The translations under genes were made by a program, and so were the position numbers. From an uncultured Eubacteriales bacterium (GTDB taxonomy: Bacteria > Bacillota_A > Clostridia > Oscillospirales > Oscillospiraceae), in assembly GCA_949739085.1 (NCBI GenBank), contig CATIYU010000186.1, forward strand, positions 1 to 10,094: DNA of 10,094 nt. The letters run 5' to 3'. Of this stretch, positions 1 through 6,849 are shown one piece after another (the stretch's first letter is position 1; each line of letters starts with the position of its first letter). The notes below the pieces were generated by a model. The model had not been told where the DNA came from, searched no databases, and saw nothing but the letters and a program-made list of their open reading frames with translations.

Positions 1-1298
1 CGCGCCGTCGCCTTTGCCGATTACTACTTTGGCGACAGCGGCAGCGCTCTCCAGGCGTCCTTTCTGGCCGCCGCTAAACCCGTCATGCTCCAAAGAGTTG
101 ACTTAGAGAAATTGGCGGTGACCCCTCTTATTTTAGGTGCAGAGGGCACAAAGCTATTTTTCACGCCGCTACGCACAACCTGTATTTTGAGTTTTGATTT
201 TATTACGCATGAAGTTGTGACGATCAAGCCCGGCTACTCCATAAAAGAGTGGCCCTATATCCAAGGCGTCAGCTTAGGTGGCGTTATGTATTTCACGCCC
301 GTTGGAATACAAGAAATTTTGTCATATGACACTTCAAAAAACCAATGTACAGCCTTACCCTATAAGATCAATACCCAATCGCTGCTGGAGCGGATCCCCA
401 AATATATAACAGGGTCCGATTTTTCGAACGCATATACATATGGCGGAAAAATATTTTTTGTTGGAGACTTTTATCCGGCAATTATGTGCTTAAATCCAGA
501 GCGCGGATCACTGGCATACTATACGGCGTGGCCTTCCGCATTTCACAATGGAGATTCCTATTCCATCGCAACTGCTTCCTGCCAGATGAATTCGCAAATT
601 GTTCTGGTTGGAGCAAGCCCCGTAATTCTATACTTCAATATGGAGACAGGTTCTTTTTCTATAGAGGAGATTCCCCACGACAGCACGGCAGAGGGCTTTT
701 TAACAGTATCCTATGGAGACGGAAGCCTGTGGCTGGTGGCCAAGGCAACTGGGTCTATTCTGAATTTGACCCGGCTACGGGGAAGACAGCAGAATTCAGC
801 CGCTTTCCGGCTGGAGTTGCTCTGAACCGGCAGTACCCGCTGTCTGTGTACGCAAAGGGTTATCTCTGGCTATTCCCCAGTCACATGAATATGGTTCTCC
901 GGCTATGCGCCGGGACGGGAGAGCTTTTGATTGTCAGAACCTTCCTCTCCTCGTCCGATGTATTTCATCGCAGCGCGTACCTTGTTAGAGACAAAATTTA
1001 TGTAACGCGGCGTTATTCCCTGGAAATGACATGTTACGATGCCGGAACAGGAGATTATATTGATTTTGCGCTGCCCTTGGAGGCGATTAGAGCGGCGGTC
1101 GTTCCCAACGGCCATCCCCAGAGTATTCATGAAACAGTTTTTCTGGAGAACGGAATCGACACTATCGAGACGCTTCTGCGCACGCCCCCCAGGCGTTACG
1201 AAGAGCTGCTGGCGGACTGGATTGCCTCGCCAGACGGCAGGGCGGGAGAACGAATCTATCAATATGTGAAGGACATGCTCTGGCAGGAACGGATGTAG
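1..1298 (+). pseudogene. Transferase-like domain fused to a seven-bladed beta-propeller; 5'-truncated by the window, one frameshift
   Basis: The frame is already open at base 1, so the gene starts upstream. The first codons read ADYYFGDSGSALQASF...KPVMLQ. This resembles the C-terminal end of CDP-glycerol glycerophosphotransferase-like or related GT-B transferases, where a G/D-S motif and a GKPV-like motif close the domain (recalled from the family, moderate certainty). From about 145 there are seven repeats of roughly 45-50 codons. Each begins with a small residue plus a hydrophobic strand (GTKLFFTP, GGVMYFTP, GGKIFFVG, NSQIVLVG, DGSLWLVA, KGYLWLFP, RDKIYVTR) and is followed by an 'hxxFDxxTG'-type strand, as expected of a seven-bladed propeller. 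Blades 1-4 and the start of blade 5 are in frame 1; the rest of blade 5 to the stop at 1296-1298 is in frame 3. One extra G in the GGG at 751-753 would restore continuous coding, giving ATG-VYSEFDPATGK. As written, translation stops at 825. It may be a real pseudogene or a base-call error. Sugar binding or protein interaction by the propeller is inference. Confidence 0.72.
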
Positions 1299-1300
1299 GC

Positions 1301-1312
1301 TGGCGGCCGCCA
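1301..1312. repeat. Perfect 12-bp palindrome in the intergenic gap
   Basis: TGGCGGCCGCCA lies two bases after the stop of the propeller gene. It is perfectly self-complementary and fully G+C in its central ten bases. No T-run follows, so it is not a classical terminator. It may be a short RNA hairpin or chance. The rest of the 1299-1409 gap shows only the ribosome binding site of the next gene. Confidence 0.5.
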
Positions 1313-1398
1313 ACGCGGGCGCTATGGGTCTGAAGGGAAGCGCTGGTATAGAGACCATCCTGAACTTTTATCAAAACACCGCAACAGCGGTAACATGT

Positions 1399-1404
1399 GG
1401 GAGG
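1399..1404 (+). promoter_or_regulatory. Ribosome binding site deciding the start at 1410
   Basis: GGGAGG is followed by a 5-base spacer and then ATG at 1410. An in-frame ATG at 1395 lies upstream of this site and has no purine-rich sequence at proper spacing, so 1410 is the better start. Confidence 0.7.
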
Positions 1405-1409
1405 CATAT

Positions 1410-2996
1410 ATGTGGATTCTTATTATGGGAAATCTTTCCTCAATGTACCTACAGCACTTTGTAAAAGGGACTGTGTTGGAACTGGGGATGGATGAAATTA
1501 TTTTGTTCAATATAGGCAAAGAATTGAGCCCCAGCGCCAAAAGTGTGTATGCAGAGTGCTCCAGGCAGGCGCGGCTTTGTATTATCGCGGGCGAAAGAGA
1601 GTACGCGCAAGCTCTTGCGTCTGGCTACCCCGTTCTATCGAGAATGGGATACTTCGACGTATGCCACCTGCATTATATAGACGAATATGCTGTGCAGCTT
1701 GGGAAACTGGCCGGGAGGTTTTGCGGCAAGATTCTTGTGCATTACTGGGGCAGCGACTGGCTGAGAGCCGGCGAACCTATGCGGCTGCAGCAGAGCGGCC
1801 TGGTGAGAATCGCAGACTATATCGTCTCAGATTCAAGGGAGATTTGCGCTCAAATCAAGACATACTATAATGGGGAATTTGACCAGCGCGTGCGGTTCAT
1901 CCGCTTCAAGGCGCCGGTCATTGAGGAACTGCGCCGGAAGCACGTGACGGAAGACGTAAAGAGCGCGTTTATGGAAAAATACCAAATTCCCCGCGGCAAA
2001 ACCGTCGTTGCCTGCGGCTATAACGGAAATCCCGCACATAAGCATCTGGAGATACTGAAAGCAATCGAACAGATGGATTGCGAAACTAGAAATTCGCTCT
2101 TCCTCCTTGTCCCCGCCACCTATGGAGCCACCTCGCAGTACATAGACGAATTAAAGGCGGAATTGAACCGTATTAACATTCCGTCGAGAATTATTCTGGA
2201 TTATCTGAGCATCCTGGAGGTGGCCTGCCTGCGAAGCGTGACAGACATATTTATAAACGTGCAGCCAACCGACGCGTACTCCAGCACCCTCCTGGAATAC
2301 TCATACCTGAACAAAATTGTTGTGAACGGAAGCTGGCTGGATTATTCAGATCTGGAAAAGGAGGGCGCTTTCTATGAAAAAGTGGACCGGATTGCGGACC
2401 TGACAGAGGTCCTGGAGCGGATGGTTCCCCGTCTTGAGGAGGAAAAGTTAAAATATGCCTCCAATACCGGGGCTGCTGACCGGTATCAAATCCCTTATGA
2501 GGGAAATGAGCTGTGGGAGGACTTGTACTGCGGCAAAACGACTCTCAGTCCGAGCCAGAAACAGAGCAGAGCAGCTGCCTCCGCCGAATGCCTGCTTTAT
2601 ATCAATGAATTGATGAAATCATGTTATATGCGGAGAATGCTCTGTATACGAAACCTGGAGGAACAGACCGGACTCTGGGCGAGGAAACATCATTTCAAGA
2701 CGGTTGTCGTGTATGGAGCCGGGCATCTGGGCCAGGTTGTCTACGAACAGCTGAATGGCGGCTATTTGGACTTACTCTGTGTGGCGGATCAATCTGTGCG
2801 GTATGTGGAGTGGTGTCCCACCAATGTTCTTTCCCCAGAAGAGATAAAGGATGTCCGCCCGGACGTGGTAATCATCACCCCTGCGCTCTATTTTGATGAA
2901 ATCAAGAACAGCCTCGCGGCGCAATTGGACTGCGAACTGCTGACGCTGGACCAATGGACCGGCGAACTGGCAGACGGCCATTCGGAGCGGGCCTGA
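1410..2996 (+). CDS. GT-B glycosyltransferase (GT4/GT56-like) with C-terminal Rossmann-like domain
   Basis: Predicted cytoplasmic sugar transferase of 528 residues, starting MWILIMGNLSS, chosen because GGGAGG precedes this ATG. The GT-B features are an N-terminal half with HLHYIDEY (about 86-93) and HYWGSDW (111-117), and a second half with GYNGN...HKHLEILKAI (about 203-217). The nucleotide-sugar side has DIFINVQPTDAYSSTLLEY (about 279-297), where the late acidic residue is typical of GT4-like donor sites. The overall pattern also recalls the TDP-Fuc4NAc transferase type (GT56), but I cannot decide between families. After a linker (about 375-425) a separate domain begins with VVVYGAGHLG (about 432-441), a glycine-rich nucleotide-binding loop. 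It runs to the end with VVIITPALYFDEI. It has no signal peptide or membrane segment. It follows the propeller gene by about 110 bases and precedes the radical SAM gene by about 50, consistent with one operon. Donor and acceptor sugars are unknown. Confidence 0.83.
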   Translation: MWILIMGNLSSMYLQHFVKGTVLELGMDEIILFNIGKELSPSAKSVYAECSRQARLCIIAGEREYAQALASGYPVLSRMGYFDVCHLHYIDEYAVQLGKLAGRFCGKILVHYWGSDWLRAGEPMRLQQSGLVRIADYIVSDSREICAQIKTYYNGEFDQRVRFIRFKAPVIEELRRKHVTEDVKSAFMEKYQIPRGKTVVACGYNGNPAHKHLEILKAIEQMDCETRNSLFLLVPATYGATSQYIDELKAELNRINIPSRIILDYLSILEVACLRSVTDIFINVQPTDAYSSTLLEYSYLNKIVVNGSWLDYSDLEKEGAFYEKVDRIADLTEVLERMVPRLEEEKLKYASNTGAADRYQIPYEGNELWEDLYCGKTTLSPSQKQSRAAASAECLLYINELMKSCYMRRMLCIRNLEEQTGLWARKHHFKTVVVYGAGHLGQVVYEQLNGGYLDLLCVADQSVRYVEWCPTNVLSPEEIKDVRPDVVIITPALYFDEIKNSLAAQLDCELLTLDQWTGELADGHSERA

Positions 2997-3035
2997 CGCC
3001 TTGAACGCACGCGGACAAACATGAATGAAACAAGT

Positions 3036-3042
3036 GAGGTGG
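3036..3042 (+). promoter_or_regulatory. Ribosome binding site deciding the start at 3048
   Basis: GAGGTGG sits 5 bases before the ATG at 3048. The upstream in-frame ATG at 3021 has no such site, so the nine-residue longer form is less likely. Confidence 0.6.
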
Positions 3043-3047
3043 CAGAT

Positions 3048-4118
3048 ATGAGAGATATCGCGTTATCAAGAGATCTGTTGAATTCCAATAAGATTTTATT
3101 TCACTATGGAAAGATTCTGGAAGAGATTGCCAAGGGGCAGACTGCGTTTCATCCGGTTGCGATAGAAATTCACCCTACCGCAGTGTGTAACCACCGCTGC
3201 ATCCACTGCTCCTACAGGGAACGGAATGAGAGCAGGGCTTCGCTTTCCAGTGAACTGATGGACCAGCTGGTAAGGTCCATTATCGAGATGAATGTGCGCG
3301 CCGTGTACTTTTCCGGCGGCGGAGAGCCGACGCTGTATCCCCATCTGGGGGAGTATATTCAAAAATTGCACAGTAATGGCGTTGAATGTTCCATTATTAC
3401 GAACGGCTCCTGTTTTGAGCGGATGGGCTTTGTTGAGATCGCAAATCAACTGAACTATATCGCGGTCTCTCTGCCTGGAGTAGATCGGGACACATTTCAA
3501 ACGATTACAGGTACGGATAATCTGGAGCCGGTATTAGCGCTGCCTGGAAAGATCAAGGCCGCGCACGGCGCGAAGAGCCCTGTCGTTGGCGCGCGGATTG
3601 TGCTTACGAATAAGAACTACACGGGAATCGACACGTTGCTGCGGATTACTAGGGCGAGTGGATTTGACTACGCTCTTTTTAAGATCGTCCGCGATTATGA
3701 GGACAACGGGCAGGGTTTGGATCAAGAGGGCGAGAAGTTTCTGCGTGAACGGATCGGGGCTCTTGGAGGGTTGGATGACAATTTCACCAACTTAAAGAGC
3801 ATATTTAACTACCGCTGTCTTCCGGAATTCGTCCATAAATGCTGGACAAACCAATACGGCCTGCTGGCAAATGTGAGTACGGATGGCCGCGTTTATCCCA
3901 ATATTGTTGGGATTGATAAGGAAGAGTTCTGCATTGGCAACTTATATGAGGAGCGGCTGGAGGACATGTGGAACGGTCCCCGTCATCTTGCGGTGAAGGA
4001 AGCGTCGAACCTGAAATGGTCCAGAGGGGAGTGCCGGAATTGCAGGGCAATGGCTTATAACAGGATCATCAATGAGATTGGGAAAGCTCTGCCCGCATAC
4101 TTCGATCCATTTATTTAG
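3048..4118 (+). CDS. Radical SAM enzyme with SPASM-like C-terminal cysteine cluster
   Basis: A 356-residue cytoplasmic iron-sulfur enzyme expected to cleave S-adenosylmethionine and start radical chemistry. The CX3CX2C motif CNHRCIHC (Cys47, Cys51, Cys54) ligates the radical SAM 4Fe-4S cluster, and SGGGEPTLYP (89-98) is the GGE motif that binds the SAM amino group. Later motifs ITNGS (117-121) and IAVSLPG (138-144) continue the partial TIM barrel. The C-terminal part has cysteines at 257, 265, 295, 329 and 332, with the pattern GxxxNVSTDGRVYPN...C(I)GNL...GECRNC. This is typical of SPASM or twitch domains holding one or more extra Fe-S clusters. Related SPASM/twitch enzymes include sugar and aminocyclitol enzymes (BtrN, DesII) as well as peptide-modifying enzymes. 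With an aminotransferase and a nucleotidyltransferase nearby and no precursor peptide seen, a carbohydrate substrate is the better inference. The exact reaction is unknown. Confidence 0.88.
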   Translation: MRDIALSRDLLNSNKILFHYGKILEEIAKGQTAFHPVAIEIHPTAVCNHRCIHCSYRERNESRASLSSELMDQLVRSIIEMNVRAVYFSGGGEPTLYPHLGEYIQKLHSNGVECSIITNGSCFERMGFVEIANQLNYIAVSLPGVDRDTFQTITGTDNLEPVLALPGKIKAAHGAKSPVVGARIVLTNKNYTGIDTLLRITRASGFDYALFKIVRDYEDNGQGLDQEGEKFLRERIGALGGLDDNFTNLKSIFNYRCLPEFVHKCWTNQYGLLANVSTDGRVYPNIVGIDKEEFCIGNLYEERLEDMWNGPRHLAVKEASNLKWSRGECRNCRAMAYNRIINEIGKALPAYFDPFI

Positions 4119-4122
4119 TGTG

Positions 4123-4128
4123 AGGAGA
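4123..4128 (+). promoter_or_regulatory. Ribosome binding site deciding the start at 4135
   Basis: AGGAGA lies 6 bases before ATG 4135. This supports that ATG as the true start of the methyltransferase and shows that the frame used at the start (frame 1) differs from the frame carrying the SAM-binding motif (frame 2). Confidence 0.7.
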
Positions 4129-4134
4129 ATCTCT

Positions 4135-4898
4135 ATGGCGGATGTGTCATTTGGGAAAGAGCGTTTTGAAAAATATGGGCATACTGGCTGGTGTTATCCG
4201 TGTACATATGTTCGATCAGGACCTGCGGATCAACGTCGTTCGGGAACTGACGGCTAAATACGCCGACAGCCGGAATGTGCTGCTGGATTTTGGCTGCGGG
4301 ACCGGCGACTTTTCATGGGCTCTGAGGGAGGAGTTCCAGAAACTGCTCCTGTTTGATCCCTGCGCGGAGGTTCTTGAACAGGCGAAGGAACGATTTGCGG
4401 GAAATGACAAGGCTGTGGCAACCAGTGAATACAGCCGTTTGCATTCTCCCGGTACGCGCTGGGACGTCATTTTGCCGATTACCGTCCTACAGCACATCAT
4501 GTCTGACGCCGAACTGGAGGAAACCCTGTCCGTTCTGCATCGCGGGATGGCGCAGCAGGGGATATTTGTGGTTATGGAAATATGCAGCGACGGCATTCAG
4601 TCGAGCCATGAGCGGAGCTGGCTGTATAAAACGTTCAGCGGCTTTATGGAACGCGGGGGGGGGGTCGCTGCTTTCCGGATACGATTTTTACTACCCATCG
4701 GATGACCACCCGATTTTCAGTGAGTATTTCAATTTGCCGGAGACAACGCAGTTAAGGAAAAATAAGGATATCAGCGATCAAGAAAAAATTCAGGAATATA
4801 GAAAACTAGCGGCAAAATACGTCTCAAATCCCGCCAGTTTCCTTAGTCCGCTGTCCGCTGCCAACGGGAGCAAATTCCTGGTTTATACAAAAAAGTAG
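4135..4898 (+). pseudogene. Class I SAM-dependent methyltransferase interrupted by two frameshifts
   Basis: The pieces, read together, make a protein of about 253 residues. Frame 1 from the well-placed ATG 4135 gives MADVSFGKERFEKYGHTGW, which I recognise as the start of a clostridial methyltransferase group (a GHTGW...Y..DQ..R pattern, from memory). By about 4210 coding has moved to frame 2 with MFDQDLRINVV, then VLLDFGCGTGDFSWAL (motif I, SAM-binding loop, near 4279-4320) and DVILPITVLQHIMSD (near 4465-4510). At the ten-G run 4655-4664 it moves to frame 3 and finishes with SLLSGYDFYYPSDDHP... to the stop at 4896-4898. Nine G would give MERGGGSLLSGYDFYYP, a smooth join. As written the frame from ATG 4135 stops at 4257. 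Its likely role is methylation of a sugar or amino group in the glycan. The stop overlaps the next ribosome binding site, supporting an operon. Confidence 0.75.
4655..4664 (+). repeat. Homopolymer of ten G within the methyltransferase gene
   Basis: Ten consecutive G lie at the point where the methyltransferase changes reading frame. Nine would keep frame 2 continuous with the downstream coding sequence. Such tracts are prone both to sequencing error and to slipped-strand replication, which in other bacteria switches surface-glycan genes on and off. Confidence 0.9.
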
Positions 4899-4905
4899 GA
4901 GAACT

Positions 4906-5613
4906 ATGATGAAAACGGCAGTCATACTTGCTGGCGGAAAAGGGGCGCGCCTTCGCCCCTATACAGTTACAATGCCAAAGCCTCTGGTTCCGGTGGGCGA
5001 AAAACCCATATTGGAAATTGTTCTCTGTCAACTAAAAAAGTATGGATTTGAACACATCATTCTGGCGGTAAATCACCAGGCGGACCTAATCCGGGCTTAT
5101 TTTTCAGATGGGGCAAAATGGGGCGTTAAAATTACATATTCGTTGGAAGAAAAACCGCTGGGAACCATGGGCCCGCTGCACCTGATTTGCCAGAAAAGCC
5201 TGCCTGATGATTTCCTGGTAATGAATGGGGATATCCTGTCAGACATGGACTACAGCGCATTCCTGGACAGGCATATCAGCTGCCACGAGCTGCTGACGGT
5301 CTCCAGCTTCCAGCGTGTGCAGTATGTGGACTACGGCGTGCTGGAAATATGCTGCGGGGCGCTGTCCGGCTTTCGGGAAAAGCCACAGCTGCCATACAGC
5401 GTCAGCATGGGCGTATACGCCTTGAATAAAGAGGCGTTAAAATATATCCCCAAGGGCGAGAGTTTCGGCTTTGACCAGCTGGTACAGAAGCTATTGTCTG
5501 AAAATAAGCGGATTGCCGTAAAAGAGTACGGCGGCTATTGGATGGACATTGGACGTCCGGAGGACTATGAAACCGCCATATGCGATGTAGAAACAGGTAA
5601 GTTTGTCTGGTAA
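4906..5613 (+). CDS. Sugar-1-phosphate nucleotidyltransferase
   Basis: A 235-residue member of the NTP_transferase family, making an NDP-sugar from a sugar 1-phosphate and an NTP with release of pyrophosphate, in the cytoplasm. Visible motifs are AGGKGARLRPYT (9-20) for nucleotide binding, MPKPLVPV (23-30) with the conserved lysine at 25, VMNGDIL (105-111) carrying the metal-binding Asp109, FREKP (156-160), and WMDIGRPEDY (212-221) with the second metal-binding aspartate, Asp214. The length fits the short single-domain group (RfbA/RfbF/HddC/mannose-1-phosphate guanylyltransferase-like), with no left-handed helix domain. Base and sugar preference cannot be read by eye. AGGAGA at 4897-4902 overlaps the stop of the methyltransferase and precedes ATG 4906 by 3 bases. 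A second ATG follows at once at 4909 with better spacing, so the true start may be one codon later. Confidence 0.9.
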   Translation: MMKTAVILAGGKGARLRPYTVTMPKPLVPVGEKPILEIVLCQLKKYGFEHIILAVNHQADLIRAYFSDGAKWGVKITYSLEEKPLGTMGPLHLICQKSLPDDFLVMNGDILSDMDYSAFLDRHISCHELLTVSSFQRVQYVDYGVLEICCGALSGFREKPQLPYSVSMGVYALNKEALKYIPKGESFGFDQLVQKLLSENKRIAVKEYGGYWMDIGRPEDYETAICDVETGKFVW

Positions 5614-5637
5614 TTCTTTAAAGAACGGAGTGGAACC

Positions 5638-6771
5638 ATGCGGGAGATTCCTTTGTTTGATCTGAACTATGGGCCGGAGGAGACCAGCGCTGTAACGGAT
5701 ACGCTCAAGAGCCGCTGGATCTCCATGGGGCCCAAATGCGCCGGACTGGAAGAAAGATTCGCAGAGATGCTCCATGTAAAATATGCCTGTGCAGTTACGA
5801 GCTGTACGGCCGCGCTGCACCTGGCCTGCTGCGCGTTGGGTCTCCAGAGCGGCGACGAGGTAATCTGCCCCTCGCTCACCTTTGTGGCAACCGCGAATTG
5901 TATACGTTATACAGGCACGTCACCCGTGTTTTGCGATATAAGCAGTTTGCAAAACCTGTGTATGGATGCGGATGAACTGGAGAAATTAATCACACCTATC
6001 ATAAAAGCTATCCTTCCCATGCACTATGCGGGCTTTCCGTGCGATATGACAAAGCTTCTTCAGACTGCTAGGAGGCACGGACTTTTTGTCATTGAGGACG
6101 CCTGCCACGGGCCTATGTCGGAGTACTGCGGCAAAAAACTAGGGACGCTGGGCGATGTCGGATGCTTCAGTTTTTTCTCCAACAAAAATATCAGCACCGG
6201 CGAGGGCGGAATGCTTGTGACAAACAGCGAGGAGCTCTATGAGCGGTTCAAACTTCTGCGGTCCCACGGGATGACGGCTACATCTTATGAGCGGGCGTCG
6301 GGCCATGCAACTCAGTACGATGTTGTAAGCATTGGGTTCAATTACCGGATGGACGACATCCGCGCTTCTCTGGCCTGCGTGCAGCTCGGCAAACTGCCGG
6401 ATGATTTGGAAAAGAGGGCGCGGGTTCGGGCATGGTATGAAGAGGCTCTGAAGGGCGCAAGCGGAGTTGAGGTGCCGTTCTCTGACTATAAAGAGTTTGT
6501 AAGCAACTACATATTCCCCATTGTATTGAAGAACTCCAGCCGGGCGCGGAGGGACGCTATCCGGGCGGGGCTCTCCGAGGCCGGGGTACAGACCAGCGTG
6601 CACTACCCGGCGGTTCACCGCTTCTCCGCCTACCAAATCCAAAGACGCCTTCCTGTGACAGAATACGTAGCGGATCATGAGATTACCCTCCCCATGTACG
6701 GGAATCTGCGCGAGGATGACGTGCAGTATATTTGCTCACATTTGAAAAGGCTTGTTGCTGCGGAGGGCTGA
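5638..6771 (+). CDS. DegT/DnrJ/EryC1/StrS-family PLP-dependent aminotransferase
   Basis: A 377-residue enzyme of the usual length for sugar aminotransferases, which pass an amino group (normally from glutamate or glutamine) to a keto-sugar nucleotide or keto-cyclitol. N-terminal LKSRWISMGPKCAGLEERFA and VTSCTAALHLACCAL (53-67) match the family's 'SGWIS.GP' and 'SGTAALHLAL' patterns. VIEDACHG (151-158) carries Asp154, which contacts the PLP pyridine nitrogen. FSFFSNKNISTGEGG (177-191) carries the PLP Schiff-base lysine, Lys183. GFNYRMDDIRASLACVQL (starting near 238) is the conserved substrate and dimer-interface region. It is complete and without lesions. GGAGTGG at 5627-5633 precedes ATG 5638, and the gene begins 24 bases after the nucleotidyltransferase stop, so the two are probably translated from one message. 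A matching 4,6-dehydratase is not in the window and may lie upstream. Confidence 0.93.
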   Translation: MREIPLFDLNYGPEETSAVTDTLKSRWISMGPKCAGLEERFAEMLHVKYACAVTSCTAALHLACCALGLQSGDEVICPSLTFVATANCIRYTGTSPVFCDISSLQNLCMDADELEKLITPIIKAILPMHYAGFPCDMTKLLQTARRHGLFVIEDACHGPMSEYCGKKLGTLGDVGCFSFFSNKNISTGEGGMLVTNSEELYERFKLLRSHGMTATSYERASGHATQYDVVSIGFNYRMDDIRASLACVQLGKLPDDLEKRARVRAWYEEALKGASGVEVPFSDYKEFVSNYIFPIVLKNSSRARRDAIRAGLSEAGVQTSVHYPAVHRFSAYQIQRRLPVTEYVADHEITLPMYGNLREDDVQYICSHLKRLVAAEG

Positions 6772-6832
6772 GAGCCTCGGGGCAGCTCGATTTTCAATGG
6801 CTTGGAGTTTGCTGGGATTACACGAAGTTAAC

Positions 6833-6842
6833 GGAAGGAAGG
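6833..6842 (+). promoter_or_regulatory. Ribosome binding site supporting a TTG start
   Basis: GGAAGGAAGG lies 7 bases before TTG 6850. There is no upstream ATG in frame and the first residues align with the canonical start of family 2 glycosyltransferases, so a TTG start is well supported. The preceding 6772-6849 stretch shows nothing else. Confidence 0.65.
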
Positions 6843-6849
6843 CTGTTCA

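Noticed and set aside
1299..1394. Possible N-terminal extension of the GT-B gene, since its frame is open back to the previous stop
   Set aside because: The extension (charged, no structure-like pattern) lacks a start with a ribosome binding site, while ATG 1410 has one.
3048..4118. Radical SAM gene as a peptide (RiPP/sactipeptide) maturase
   Set aside because: No small precursor peptide, transporter or protease gene is seen next to it; all neighbours are sugar or glycan genes.
6139..6678. Minus-strand open frame of 179 codons inside the aminotransferase region
   Set aside because: It is antisense to an intact, motif-complete aminotransferase and has no ribosome binding site or recognisable motifs.
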